A DNA stretch of 64,000 nucleotides from the NCBI GenBank assembly GCA_030704615.1, contig CM060732.1, forward strand, positions 24,056,001-24,120,000. The letters run 5' to 3'. Below, piece after piece: positions 35,199-47,840 of the stretch. The notes under the pieces are model-generated. The model made no database searches, was not told the DNA's origin, and saw only the letters and a program-made list of their open reading frames with translations. The position numbers and the translations under genes are program-made. Source of the stretch: Takakia lepidozioides. Taxonomy: Eukaryota; Streptophyta; Takakiopsida; Takakiales; Takakiaceae. Numbering within the stretch: the stretch's first letter is position 1; the number at the start of each line of letters is the position of its first letter.

Positions 35199-36535
35199 TC
35201 TGGGAGCAGATTACATGAGATGTCAAAGGAACAGGAAGAGCCGGCCAGAACTACCAACTGAACTGTGCAATGTTCGACTTGGTGAACTCGATCCCCCTTG
35301 ATGCAAGCTAATCAACTTTGCCTCTTGTAGAATTGAGCAGGCTGAGGAATCATAGATTAGGATATGAGCATCTGAAATCTTACAGTTCAAGAATCATTTA
35401 TCTTATGCCAAGGTTGTATGTCAATCATGTGAAAAGAATCGCCAGTAATTACCTAACACTTTCAAGCCAGAGTCAGGAAGTAATAAACTCTACTCACTGA
35501 AGTTGTCACTTGTCTTCGATGTCAAACATGGAATGTTCATCGTGGTTTTCTTCCCAGGCAATTACTTCTGATTGGAGTCAAGGATTACTGAGCAAGGTTG
35601 CTTTGTAGAGAGCTTAGACATCATATATAGACATGCCCCATTGCAGAGGATTGATTTTCATGGTAGGTTTAGGTGCTTCAGAGACATGCTTTAGGAGCTA
35701 CATGTTCTCTGAAGCACCTAAATACTAATCCTTTGCAATGAGGCTCACCAGAACTTCTTATCCTCAACCTCAAATTTGAAAATTATAGAAAGACTTGAGA
35801 ACCTCTAAGAGTTAGTAGTCTCCCGAGTTTAGAACGTGAGTACCATAGGAATGTCTTTTAGGAGAAGAATCCTTGTCACCAATACACTGACTAAAACTCG
35901 GCTGAGCTCTGCTGAGCTCTGCTGAACATGGTCGTTCTCCTTAAGCACAGATTTCTAAGCACATAATGCATCATCGCCTGTGTTGTGGTGACCTTCAAGA
36001 CCAATACCTTGTGCATTCTGTACTTAAGCACAGGAAGCCATGCCATGGCAGCAAATCATCATTTGTCTGTTGACTGACCGGGGCAATGTGTCATCTCCAT
36101 CTAGTAGAATACTGTCATATATGGCCAGTTCTTTAAATGGTGAAAACTTCATAATGCTGTATCACAGATGATGATGATGGAGGAGCCTTCCAGCCAGGAC
36201 CCATCTAGGAGTGGACACTAGTCTAGAGTAGGCCAAACAGGGACCCACAAAAGGACGTTTGCAGCCCCTCTCTCACAGGTACGTGCACAAAGATGTTGGG
36301 GAGATCCGCAGTTGATAGTGGAATCATACAGCTTTTCAGGGATGGTCTGACATTTGTGCGTCCTTGGAAGGTTAAAATCTTTTTAGCACTATCCATTCAG
36401 TGGCATCCTCTCTACTGGCCGGCTGCCACAACAGAGCAATCAACCCTTGCAATCAAGTGGAAAGTAGGACCTCATGGTATTGCTCCTAAAAGCGTTTGAT
36501 GAGAAACTCCTGCAGAATGTACATATATACATTGC
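35199..36535. other. Intergenic between convergent genes
   Basis: This holds the 3' ends of both neighbours. It contains the long hairpin at 35639-35740 and a short tandem TGAGCTCTGC doublet near 35900. No protein gene is seen. Confidence 0.5.
35639..35740 (+). ncRNA. miRNA-like stem-loop
   Basis: TTTAGGTGCTTCAGAGA (35668-35684) pairs perfectly with TCTCTGAAGCACCTAAA (35706-35722). The outer stem CATTGCAGAGGATT pairs with AATCCTTTGCAATG with one mismatch. An asymmetric bulge separates the two helices and the loop is about 20 bases. Size and shape fit a plant miRNA precursor. A foldback MITE is the main alternative. I do not recognise the mature sequence as a known conserved miRNA. Confidence 0.4.
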
Positions 36536-37801
36536 CTAGATTGATGGCATTCTCTCCTCGTTTTGGGGGTCATTGCATGTGTCAAAGTTTTCATACCTTC
36601 GTTGTGACGCGCTTACTAAAAACATGCGGAAGGAGGACATGTCAGGGGGGATTGCAGCTGATACCAAATCTTGACTCAACTCATCAGTCAAGTGTGATAC
36701 AATCTCCATCTCCTCATCACATGTCTCCATCTTTTCATCACCTAGGGAAGGACCGGATGCTGAGGACACAGGTTGAGGCTGCCGAAACTTTTGAAAGTGT
36801 GCTGTCTTTGGGCTGGGAAAGCTCTGAAGCCATGAAATGACTTTGTTCTTTGAAGCCTCCCTGCGTACTGTTGTGATGCCTTCTGCAAATCCTTCGACTA
36901 AACCCTTTGGATACAACTCGGAGTTTGCAGCACAAGACCCCTGCAAGTTATTCATTCCAGGAATGTGCCTGCCTTCCTCTCGAGCATCAATCTCAATCTC
37001 ATTCGCCATAAAGGGCTCGCCTGTTCGCTCCCTGGAGTCCTCGGGAATGGTGGTGATGCGAGAGTGTGCGCCTGCCTTACACATGAGATCTTCCCTCGAT
37101 TTACTTGGGCATACCTTATTGCTAGGCATCAAAGGACTCACTACAATAGTTACCAATTTCGAGCTCGCCTTTCGATTCCTAGTGCATACCGGCCACACTG
37201 AATTCAAACACAACACCCTTCTTGAATTTGTGGAACTTGTGGGATCTCTATCCTCCACCACCTCCCTACGAGCCTTTTGCTCTGAATTCGTGCGGACGAA
37301 TGTCAGCGGATCGGGCCCTCCAACCTTCACTCGTGAACAGTTCTCCACACTAGACTCAAATTCATGCGGAATTTCATGTTTTCCATCCAGCGAAGAAGAC
37401 ACGCTAGGCCTGATCAACTCTTGGAACCTACAAGCAACCCATTCTTTCACACTGGATTTGATTTCACGCGAGATTGGTTCTCCTGTTTCTGGCAGCGATC
37501 CAAAACCCACATGCAAACAAGGGACATATCCACAAGGAAGGGAACTTTGCTTATTTATTCTACGGGAAGCGGGTCCACCCTCCTTCACCTCAATTTTCTT
37601 ACTATCATCTTCCCCCTCATCTTCTGTAATGAAACCATCGTAGTCATCATCATTTTCCCCATGATAATCGATATCCCAGTCAGAATTTTTGGGCACGTGA
37701 TCCTCCCCGCGCCACAAACGATTCAATCTTTCCTGTAAGCATCCTGAGCACACTCCTCCCTCGGATTGGTATCCACGGTGCATCTGACAGAATTCCCACA
37801 T
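36536..37801 (-). CDS. Unknown protein with N-terminal C-x2-H / C-x2-C motif
   Basis: A single exon of 421 codons starts MWEFCQMHRGYQSEGGVCSG. Residues 5-27 carry C-x2-H, GGVCSGC and LQERLNRLW, the same layout as the N-terminus of the convergent gene at 33645. An acidic stretch follows (about residues 45-70, rich in Asp/Glu). After that come segments with basic patches and a moderately conserved-looking C-terminal part (ISWLQSFPSPKTAHF, FRMFLVSASQRRYENF). There is no membrane or catalytic motif. Together the two genes may be distant paralogues. The function is unknown. A zinc-binding or protein-interaction role for the N-terminal motif is inference. Confidence 0.65.
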   Translation of the reverse strand: MWEFCQMHRGYQSEGGVCSGCLQERLNRLWRGEDHVPKNSDWDIDYHGENDDDYDGFITEDEGEDDSKKIEVKEGGPASRRINKQSSLPCGYVPCLHVGFGSLPETGEPISREIKSSVKEWVACRFQELIRPSVSSSLDGKHEIPHEFESSVENCSRVKVGGPDPLTFVRTNSEQKARREVVEDRDPTSSTNSRRVLCLNSVWPVCTRNRKASSKLVTIVVSPLMPSNKVCPSKSREDLMCKAGAHSRITTIPEDSRERTGEPFMANEIEIDAREEGRHIPGMNNLQGSCAANSELYPKGLVEGFAEGITTVRREASKNKVISWLQSFPSPKTAHFQKFRQPQPVSSASGPSLGDEKMETCDEEMEIVSHLTDELSQDLVSAAIPPDMSSFRMFLVSASQRRYENFDTCNDPQNEERMPSI

Positions 37802-40800
37802 CGCTAATCACCTCAATGGACGTTGATCTCAGCACCCTGCAAATACCCAAATCTCAAGCACGCATTGCAGGCACCATCACCTCTCTCCTCTTCGGCTTCC
37901 AAACATCTCACCTTGACCTCCACCAATTCCTCACTCTCCTCCCTTCTCTAACTTGCTGTTCAGCGAAAGTATCGCATATCCTCTCCCCCTCTTCTTCCCG
38001 TGCAATCTCAGCAACCTCTAAAGTGATTGGCAAAAGAGGAAAGGGCGCCTCCACAGTGAGAGACAAACGAGACAAAGGTTGTGTAGACACGCAGTCAACA
38101 CGACCTGTCTATCCCTTTTTTCTCTCTCTTCCATCAGTGCAGTGCTACCCACTCTTTTTCATATTTCTTTGATTTTTCACTTCTCATCTTCATTTGTTTT
38201 AAGCAATTTCAAAGCACACACAATATTAAATCCGAGTCGTCATTCTTCGTGCGCGACTTGGGCCAACTGGAACCCACGCCATTTTCCGGAAAACATGCTA
38301 CCTACAATTGGCTCATGTTCTCTTTTGCCTAAATGTGAAGAATCTTCACAGAGGTAATTAATTAACATAACAGACATGCAGCTCAAAGTATCCGATCATG
38401 GGGAGGAAGGCCCGCCATATGAAAAAGACTGGTTCAGAAGGTTGATTCAAATGGTAAGTTCAACGGCATCAAAGTTGACCTCCAAAACAAAATGATATTC
38501 AAGTCTGCCAGGTACCAATTATGGAGTAAGAATCCATGCAGTATGGCTTTATTCATATCTAGTGTGACCCTCCACATTCAAGCTCCACATTCAAGCTGGT
38601 CCCACCGCACGGATAGCATTGCCCATGGCAATGCATATCTAATTAGCTCTACATAGAGAGAAGGATATATAAGCTGCATATATGTGATCAGATGTTTCAG
38701 CACATCTATTGAAATGAAATAGATGATATTGAATGTTCAGGAGGCGAGCTGGAAATCACATCAAGTTGAAATGGGTGTGGTGAGTCGAATGCGTGCAAGA
38801 AGGGACGTGGTCAGCCATGATGCGAGCAGGGGCATGTTTGCCCATCTTCCCAGCAGTCAAAGAGTACATGGCCAGTCTGAGAAATGTCAAAGAGGGGGGC
38901 GTAGATAAGACGCTAAGTTATGTGCGACAATTCCAAAAATGGAGATTCAGGGTGCAAGGGTCCCACCTCAGATTGTGATCACTCTTGAAAGTGTTGGTGG
39001 GTCCAAAGGAAATGCCCAGTCAAGTGGTTCGCAATTTTCGTTTCTTCCCTGGGCCCAGACCATTGAATTTGAACCTACAAGACCCTTACCTGTAGGCACA
39101 ATATACTACCATGCTCGCTATTCAGTGAAGTCCTGCAACCCTTCACCATTTCCAACACCTAGAAGCAATTGCCATGTCTGTCACTTCTCATCTAGATCTC
39201 AAAGACTGGTTCGCAGACAACACTTCCAGCACACTGCAGACAACACTTCCACTGGAGTGTTCCCTCCATAAGCGTTCCCTCAATATCTCTTAACTCTTAA
39301 CCCTCTTTATCTGTTATCATTTTTTACTCCAAAGATTTTGCAAAGCATGTGTTAAGTGTTAGGTGTTATGATGTTTTCTGACTCCCTCCTTTACTAAACA
39401 ACCCTTAATAAGTGGTAATTTTCTTCAACTGCATATATGTATCTTAGGTCATGACGTCATGACATCTGTCGATTAAACATGTTAGCTCTGGATCATTCAA
39501 ACTCTTTTTTTCCTTTTTCTTTTTTTTAATTTTTTTTTACAGAACAGGGGGATTGGAGCCCTGGAATATTTATCAAGGTAAGGAAAAAATAACCTTACAG
39601 AAGCCATAAGGCAGATGATAGAGGTACCACTCAAACTCTTTAAGTGTTAGATTCTGGTTTTCCAGCTCTGTGAGTGTGATTTTTGAATCTTCTTTCTCTA
39701 CATCTGTTATGATGTTAAATATCTATATGTCTCCCTTTCTCGACCTTTTTTAAAAAAACATTTATTTTAAAGAACAGTGGCTCTTGCCCTGGAAATTTTA
39801 TTATAATAATTATTTGTGGGGAAAAAAAATAAAATCCCTTGGAACGCCATAGAGGCACACACACCGTAATCAATGAAGGTAATCAATGAAGGTTGAACTG
39901 ACCTCCTAAAAAAAGGAGTATATCACCGTGAGGACTACTAGCATCATCCTTGATGGATGAACAGACTCCGTTGGGTGGTAAAAGAAACTAGACCGATATC
40001 CATCCATGCGTGGATGAGAACCATCCTCTCTGTTTTGGCTTACATGCCGAGAGAAGAAGTGGTTCTTGGAACCCTAAGATATGGCGACTTAGGGGGTCGG
40101 ACTGAACAAGCGAGAGCTCTGTAACCTGCAGACTCCTACATAGTATTGCTGAGTCAACAACTCTTGCTCATTGAAGCATTCCCCCAGTTTGGCAAAACTA
40201 ACCTGCAGAGTAAGTGGAATATCTAGGGAGTAAAAAATAATATGGTGCAGATGGAGGCCAACAATTAATCTAGTTGGCTAGTTGATGTATTTTGGGCTAC
40301 TCATTGGTTGAACAGGAAAGTACAAAAGGTGCAGAGAGTGTAACGGTTTGTAATGGTAGCGAACTTTTTCCTATGTGTAGTTGTTGATAAGAGCTTCATG
40401 TTAGTGTTTGTGCTCACAGAGATGGCAACGTCTTTGTTCACTTCTGTTGCTCAGAGTTTGAGAGAAAACAAAAAATAAAGTGGAATTTGAAGCAAGTGTA
40501 ACGACAGAAGCTGTCATGACGTGATTCTGGAGGCCGGCTCGAGGCCGGCTACATCTGCCATCCGATGGTAAAAACCTTTACGACATCAAACAAACTTATG
40601 TGGTTCTAAACCCACAACCACTAACTAGTGAAATGGTAGTATGTTATGCACTAAAACCACTGGTCTATCTGTTGGATGTCCCAGACAGATACATTTGCAA
40701 GGAGAGTTCTTGGTGTAATTTCAAATCGGTATTTTGAGCCAGAGCTGGACATACCATCCGATTATTGAGTGAGTAAATTTTTGATGGTAATGCTACACAA

Positions 40801-42099
40801 GATCACAAGAGGCAGCGAGGGTTGTGACCCCAGCAGAGGCAAGAGAGCAAGATCGTAAAATAAGACAAGCATTGTAGGACCGTGCATGGGCTGTGTTAAA
40901 AATCTTATAGAACCTCGAGCACGCTGCAAAGTTCTCCAAGAAGTTGCTCATGTCTGTTTCAAATGCTTCTCCTGCCTCTTTGAGCTGCTTTTCCTTGCTG
41001 CTTTTCAGCGCTGTTTGCACCTTGTCTCTAGTTTTCCTTGGCTCTTGGTTACGGGGCAGTCTCCCCACTGTAAGCCTTCACGGTGGTTATTTTTGGGCTC
41101 CGTCCCTTTGGCGAAAAAAAAACATAAAGAAAGGTAGACACGTTTAGTAGTGAAACGTTGAAATGTTAGTATTCCAGCAATTACTACACTGATGATCAAC
41201 AAAAGTTCCCATTAAGTAGCAACATGGAACGGGGTAAGTACGTTGCTCTACTCTAAACTCGCTATCTCCTCCATCCTCTCAAATCTGAAGTTTGAACTAG
41301 TCTCTCTCCTCCTTTGAATGTCTCAGCGTAACTTAGTGGAGGAGACTGTGATCCTGAACCGCATCATCATCTACCTAAGTTCAGTTTTTCAGCCACATCC
41401 ATCCTGTTGATGCCTTGTATCCTGGCGTTCATTATGATTTCAACCCATTTCTTCTCCATCCACTGATCATCCCTAAGACTGCCCTTAGGTTTCCATCCAC
41501 TCCTAGATTTATGCGATCCCAGACATGTATGGGATTAAGATGTGGAGAGGCTTGACGTTAGCGAACGTTGCTAAGGATAACGCCAATACGACAGCGCCAC
41601 ACAGCGCTGGCGCTTCTTGTGATGGTGGTGTCCAGCAGCGCAGGCATGCTCACCTGCATCGTCGTCTGCATGTTTACCCGCACATTGCACGTGGCGGATT
41701 CAACAATGGAGTAGGATCCTCTGTATGGACATGACTGGGCTTGTGAGCTCTGGAATCGTTGCTGCTGCCTATTTCCTGCGGCATCGATCCTTGCCGGACA
41801 TATAGAAGCTCGTTTGCAAGTTTGTCTGTGTGGGTTCTCCGCAAGTGAACTGGATAAGGTCTGTATGTACACTATTGGACTATTGGACACCTCAAGTGCC
41901 AGTTTCTCTGTTGATTTGGAAGTCGCATGCATGCCAGACGTCTAGATAGGCGAGATTCATATCAAGTAGAAGTTTTAGAGGCGCTTACCTGATCTAGGTT
42001 TGTCTAGAGCTGACATGTATCTCTCTCTGATCTGCAAGGTCCCACCGATCAATGATCACTTCCACAAACTGACAAGCCCCGGCTGTGGAGCGCAACAAG
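37802..42099. other. Intergenic with dispersed repeats
   Basis: No convincing gene is seen. Copies of a dispersed repeat lie at about 39535-39630 and 39769-40180. A GAGGCCGGCTCGAGGCCGGC inverted repeat is at about 40537. A plus frame at 38939-39271 is uncharacteristic and unsupported. Confidence 0.4.
39769..40180 (+). repeat. Dispersed repeat family copy
   Basis: The motif GAACAGTGG..CTTGCCCTGGAAATTTTAT...GGGGAAAA...AAAATCCC..GGAACGCCAT..AGGCACACAC also occurs at 58245-58360. Shorter relatives occur at 39535-39630 and 51098-51225. A tail with TGAAGG or GTGAATGGATGAAC follows in two copies. It is probably a retroposon of unknown class. Confidence 0.55.
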
Positions 42100-45067
42100 A
42101 TGGAGGTCACTACGAAGTTGATTGTGTTGGGTCTGCTGTTCTCATATGTGGGTAGTGCGATGATGCTACCGTCGGAGGCGAAGGAAGGTAAGGGCGCTCC
42201 TCTGATTAATGCTGCGAAGGAAGCTGCCCGTGAGATGACTAGGACTGCCGCAGAATATGCACGAGAATCGGGAGAAGGTATACGGCAGGCCGCTGATGCA
42301 GCTTACCAGGCATCCGCTGAAGCCGCAAGAAAGACAGAACAAGTGGTGGATTTTACTAAAGCAAAGACGGCCCAAGCTGCCCAAGCCGTGAGGGGATCAG
42401 ACAAGGAGGAGTCTTCCTCCATGCCAACTGTCGAATCACTTAAGGCCAAGGCTGGAGCTGCCTCCCATGTAACCGGTAAATTCTTTCAGAGTTTTCATTA
42501 AAAGTACTTGATCAATCGTACCATCAAGTTCCCAGTTGATCGGCTCAAGCGCCGAGGAACAAATTAGGAACTTGTAGAGGATTGAATTCAAGTACCTATA
42601 TAAACTGTAAGTTTTCAGCTGCTACGTGCTCAAAGGTCTGACTTCCTCTTTGATTGCAGACATAGCATGTACAGTATTGCATGTTGAAAGGTAAGGTACG
42701 AGCACACTTAGCGAACTGTGAGCTATGCCAATTATTCGCTCTGATCACAGTTCTAAGCGACAGTGTTTGCGTTAATGCGTAACTTTCTAAGAATTTCAAA
42801 CAATCTACGTCACCATGCTGTCTGACCGTTCATTACATGCATACATTCAAATGTTAGCTCTATGCCTTGCTTCAGGTTGTCCCCCATCTGCTTCCTCGAA
42901 ACCTCTCTTGGTTACTTACTGATCGTGAGTACATGATTACCAATTTGCCTGTCCTGATAAGACTCAAACGTAATACATAAAACTTGAAGATCATAAACTT
43001 AGCAGCTCAGATTATAGGCTATTACAAGTTATACATGTATATTGCTGTTCATTTGATCGATCTGCTGTTTCCTGGACGCTGGCACCTGTAGGGAAATATG
43101 CTGAAGACACACTGTCGTCTGTTAAGGGAAAGACAGCACAAGCCGCACAGGCTGTGAGTGATACTGGACAGCAAGCCGGACAGTGGATGCAGGTCCAAAT
43201 TCGTCACGCTGGAGACCCCTCTGTAAAAATAAATTGGGCAGTACTTGGTAAAATTAATATACGTGCACGAATGTACTGCAGGCTGTTACGCAGCTACTAG
43301 AGATGTATGTACCTACAAGTACTTCATTGAGCTGAAAGATGCTATCTAGAGGGTACCGCAACCACTCTTAGAAACATTGTGGCAACTCATTACCAAAGGT
43401 CCGAAATTCACTAGTATAATCTTATACTTTTGGATGACACAGACAAAGAAAGATGATCAGCAATCACTGCTGTACACGCCTAATTTCAGATTGAGAATTC
43501 ACATCTTGTTGAACTGTTCATGGGGGATGATAGGCTGGCCGCAGGTCGCAAGGCGACTACTTCAAGATGTGTAAGGATAAGCTTGGGAACGTTCTTGAGA
43601 GTTTGGGATGGCGCCTGAACAAGAACTCGCCAAATGATCCTCAGGGAGCGGGAGAAAAGCTGGGATATACTTCAGATTCTTCTGATGGAAATTACGACTG
43701 GGCAAAGGAGAAGCTTGGGAGCATTGTTGAGACGCTCGGATGGCAACCGCAGTCTCTGGGTAAGAACGTTGATCCGAGCAAGCTATCGACTTTTGATATC
43801 GTTGTTGGGAATGTGAAGTATGTCTGGGAAGGAAAACCCAGAGAAGGATGTTACGTAAACAAAGCTGCCGACAGTGTAAAAGGGGCTGCGCAAGGGGTGG
43901 GAGAAAAGCTGGGATTTGGTGGAGACTCTGGCGGTGCATATCAGGAGTGGGCAAAAGATAGGCTTGGAAGCACACTTGAAATATTGGGATGGCAACGCGA
44001 TCCCTTAGACAATGTTGACTTGAGAAAGCTATCGCCTCTTGACATTGTTGTTGGAAAGGTGAGGTATGTGTGGCAAGGGAATTCCTCGGGCTGGCCAGTG
44101 GAGCGTTCGAGGCAATTCGGACGAATGAAAGGTGGAAAACTCCTGCCCTACTGCATGAGAATTCCAGATAGGATCATCTCTTTTCCGCACAGTATGGACA
44201 GTAGGTTGTACTCCAAAGGAGCAGTAGGCAGCAGGTAGCGCCATTGGAAGATCGCCCTCCTCATAAGCAGGAATTTTCAAACTTCTGTAGGGTAGAATGC
44301 GCTTGCAAGCACCGAATTGCACATAGATTCTCACAAAGGGCCTGTGAGATGGGTTTGACAGGTAAAGGTCGGTTGATGCGTGGGTTTGACGCTGTTGTCC
44401 GCCTGCTGCACCTCCTCACGTTCGCCATTGTCTACGGTTCCTCGGTTTGGATGACGTTTATCTCTGGATTTCTGCTTCAAAAGAGTATTCCACGGCAACA
44501 ATTTGGCTATGTGCAGAGTCGCATGTTCCCCACGTATCTCAAGATTGAGGCCGTGGGAGAGGGCTTGCTCGTTATCCTCTACTCCATCATGCAACCGTGG
44601 TCCACGACAGGCAAATCTGAGCGCTGGCAGTTGCTCAACTTGATGTTGACAATTGTTTTCACAGTCGTCAACGCCTACGTCTTGGAACCGCAGACAACAA
44701 AGGTAACAAGAAAGCCTTGTTTGCATTGTTACACCTCGGGAGTCGCAGAAAGCAATCTCTTTATAACCCTCCATTGATATTGATGCGGCAGCTTTGAACA
44801 TTGTCCAAATCTTAGTTAATTTTTAACATATCTTCTTTCGGGCAGGTAATGTTTGAAAGGCTGAAAGTGGAGAAAGAAGAAGGAAGAGGGCAAGATACAG
44901 AAACCGACGAGCCACAGGTCGAACTAGACGATGAAACCGAATCGAAGCTGGCAATTATGAAGGAGAGGTTTAGAATGCTCCATGGCTATTCGACGATTGT
45001 GAATCTGGTTAGTTTGGCAGGTCTGACCTTGCATGCCTGGCACTTGGCACGCCGGCTTGCTATATAA
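42100..45067 (+). CDS. LEA-like protein fused to TMEM205 (DUF4149) membrane domain
   Basis: The five-exon gene is 42100-42475, 43092 to about 43190 or 43254, about 43550-44131, 44362-44702 and 44846-45067. It starts MEVTTKLIVLGLLFSYVGSA, a signal peptide or membrane anchor. Ala/Lys-rich LEA-like amphipathic repeats follow (KEAAREMTRTAAEYARESGE, KTAQAAQAV twice). Exon 3 encodes two copies of a roughly 75-residue unit (EKLGS-VETLGWQ ... LS-FDIVVG-V-YVW-G). Exons 4-5 form a TMEM205-like domain with hydrophobic helices (VRLLHLLTFAIVYGSSVW, LNLMLTIVFTVVNAYV) and the conserved end KVMFERLKVEKEEG ... LHGYSTIVNLVSLAGLTLHAW. Exon phases agree at the 1/2, 3/4 and 4/5 joints. The 2/3 joint is uncertain. 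Arabidopsis has LEA-DUF4149 proteins of the same layout, linked to seed and stress contexts. A desiccation- or stress-related membrane role is inferred. Confidence 0.85.
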
Positions 45068-46318
45068 AAACCAAAGCTCGATGTTTCGTTTCGACTTCAC
45101 ATGGATTTAAAGCGGTTGTAGACCAGATCTTGGCTAAAGGGATGAGGAGTCTGTCTGTAAGCTTCGCAAATTACTAACCAGAACAAATGTCAGTGGGAAG
45201 ATGTTGCCACAAGGTGTTATGCAGTAGACATAATCAGGATGTTTGATACTGATGAAGGATCATTAGCATGTTAGCACACAGAGTTTGCTTCCGTGTAGCA
45301 CTTGAATTGTTGTCGGACGTCTGGATAGGAAATTTCAGTTGATGGGTCATGCGGGAGGGTGAAGGAGCTGCACTGCACAGTTGTGTTATTCTGCCCACCA
45401 CAAGGGGTACTTGTATAGATGTTCAAAGTTTCTGAACAGCACTGTTGCAAAACTTTTTTGTCATGCATTCCGAAAATTTGTGGATATATAAAATAATGTT
45501 AATGTTTTTTCTCATTTCACAGTTCATCTACAGATGCTGCCAAGGAGAAATCATTCTCCTTCCATGGCAGAGTATGTACAAGTATTTGCAATTCCCTAGT
45601 GTCTCTGATTACACTGCATATATACTGAAGGTGCACATGCCATTCCACTGAGAAGGTGCACAGGCAGGCAAAATGTCATTCAACAACTGCAGGAGAGCAG
45701 AGAGGACGTCTCAGAAGCTGGCTGCTATGAATTTGCCGATTACACTTCATGATTTGCACTGGGCACTTCTTCAGCTGCAGCTAAACAAAGTTCTGGTCCA
45801 TGCCCCGAGCTCTGCTGTGTGCGATTTCGTTCCTTGAAAATTTATCGGAGCACTCATCATGTGGGGCTGTTTTATTTCAATAGAAACCCACCGGATGTCA
45901 TGCAAGCACGCCTTCCTCCCCGAGGCGAGCAAATCGAGTGGGAATGACCTCCCCGAAAAACATGAATGAATTCAAACTCTCAACTAAACAATTGCGGGAA
46001 CTTTTAGGCCTTTTTCTTTCCTCAGTTTACATCCCCTTCCGGATGACGGAACTCTTCTTGACGCGCGCCACCATCCTATTAAAATTACCAACTATAGTGA
46101 AACCCGAAACGGGTTCCATAGGCAGTTAAGGGTTCAGCCAAAACATTCATGATATATAATCCTCCTGTTACAGAAAGTGTTCTTAAACTCCTATATTATA
46201 GTGTACAATAGAGATGGCGTGTGGTTGCAGTCCTACTTGTGAATAGAGATGAAGGTTTCGTAGAAGTTGAGACGTTGAGACCATCAAACTGCGGTGCAAT
46301 CTTCAATGGCGCACTTGT
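45068..46318. other. Intergenic, no gene seen
   Basis: This is the 3' flank of the LEA/TMEM205 gene and the downstream flank of the minus-strand gene at 46319. Only short frames occur. Confidence 0.4.
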
Positions 46319-47274
46319 TCACACCGGCTGCGGCTCTTGCTTCTCAGGGTGGTCTGATGACCGTGGCTTAGCACGTTCTTGAACTGGACTTGAAGAATAC
46401 TGGACTTTATCCCGGGAAGGGCCGTTGGGTCTGAAACTATTTGCGAGTACCGAGAGAAACTTCAAACTAGTCATTTCACTGTTCAGGATTGTATGTGTAA
46501 TACGATGATCGCAATGACTGTCAAGCCGCATGCTATAAGCCAGAGTCTTACTGGATTTGTCGCCATTGCATGCGCTCAATCTATGAGGCCAAACAGACAG
46601 CCGTTGTGTGCACACACATCTTTGCGATCATAAATTCACGAATACACTTGTGATTTTAGGGTTTACGTGTGAGAGAGACACACTAATGTTAGTACATGTA
46701 TATCCTCAGAAAACGAATCGTACTTCTTCTACAATTTGGATTGAAAAAATCAATTATCCTCCAATTATCGAGATACAAAATATACGTTTTCTGTTGTGGC
46801 GAGGTTGTGGCTGGTCTGGTCTAGGCTAGTCTGCGCTCTGTGAGAGCTGTGAGCATATCATCAGGTTCACAATCCGAGTGCCAATAGGTGTAGCTACGCT
46901 AACCTTGAACAAATCCCAATCTTAGAAAGGGGCCCGGAATTGATCGGTTTGGGAGCTATGTCCTAGTGGAAACCTCTTGGATAGTAACTAGTTTTCCTAC
47001 CTAGGTGTACAATTAGAATGGGGCTGCGTTGTGGGATGAGGCAGACCTGGCCGAGGGCGGTCGACTTTTACCCAAACCCATTCAGCACGTTGAGCTCCGT
47101 TAAATCCTGCCTGAGACCCAATTTGAAGTGGAGTTATTCCTTGATTTGCTGTCGCCTGCCGTGTAGTATTAAAAGCTGCAGGATCTTGCGGCAGTGTTGT
47201 TGCAGGATGAGGGAAGGACTGCACTCGTTGTGTCCATCGATTGTAATCAGGGGTAAATCCTGGCCCGTAACCTT

Positions 47275-47596
47275 TGTTGGAATAAGCAGCTCCATATTCA
47301 ACGAATCTACAACTTGACTAACAAGCAAAGTTAGACACATTAAAAGTAACTCTATGTTTGGAGATGCTTTTAAAGGAAAAAGTAAGTCCATTTATGGGAC
47401 TACTTTGTGGATAGAAAAAGTAGGCTTAAAAAGGCAGGTCCTTATAGACTGCTTTTAGCCTAGCTACAACTATATAAGAAGCCGGGGGTGAACCACAGAG
47501 TAGTTGTTTTATGACATACTTGTGGTGGTTCTAAGGTTGGGTGGTGAGCTTCTATAAACAAAGCATTGTTTCAGGTCCCAGGCTTGTTTTTCAACA
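47275..47596 (+). repeat. 5' LTR of copia element
   Basis: The LTR begins TGTTGG and ends CAACA. It contains CTATATAAGAAG, a likely TATA box, near 47469-47480. Confidence 0.9.
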
Positions 47597-47617
47597 TGGT
47601 ATCAGAGCTTTTGGTTT

Positions 47618-47840
47618 GGCTTTGTGAGGTGTTCTTGTAGGACATCGGTTTGGCTGTGTATTGGTGTTCTTGCATGGAACATCCATTGGGTTGTGTACGT
47701 GGTGTTCTTGCAAGGAACATCCATTTTGGTTGTGTACGTGGTGTTCTTGCAGGGAACATCTATTGGGCTGTGTAATGGTGTTCTTGCGGGGAACATCCAT
47801 TCGGCTGTGTACATGGTGTTCTTGCAGGGAACATATGGTT
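47618..47840 (+). repeat. Tandem repeats in the copia leader
   Basis: About six units of roughly 39 bp, each containing GGTGTTCTTG and GGAACATCCATT, lie immediately after the primer-binding site. Confidence 0.8.

Noticed and set aside
38939-39271. Plus-strand frame of 110 codons as a gene
   Set aside because: No start context, splice signals, domain or codon pattern supports it.
40535-40560. GAGGCCGGCTCGAGGCCGGC as a regulatory palindrome
   Set aside because: A single short palindrome with no nearby gene. No evidence of function.
47618-47840. CRISPR-like array
   Set aside because: The units are contiguous degenerate tandem repeats in a plant copia leader, without spacers of uniform length.
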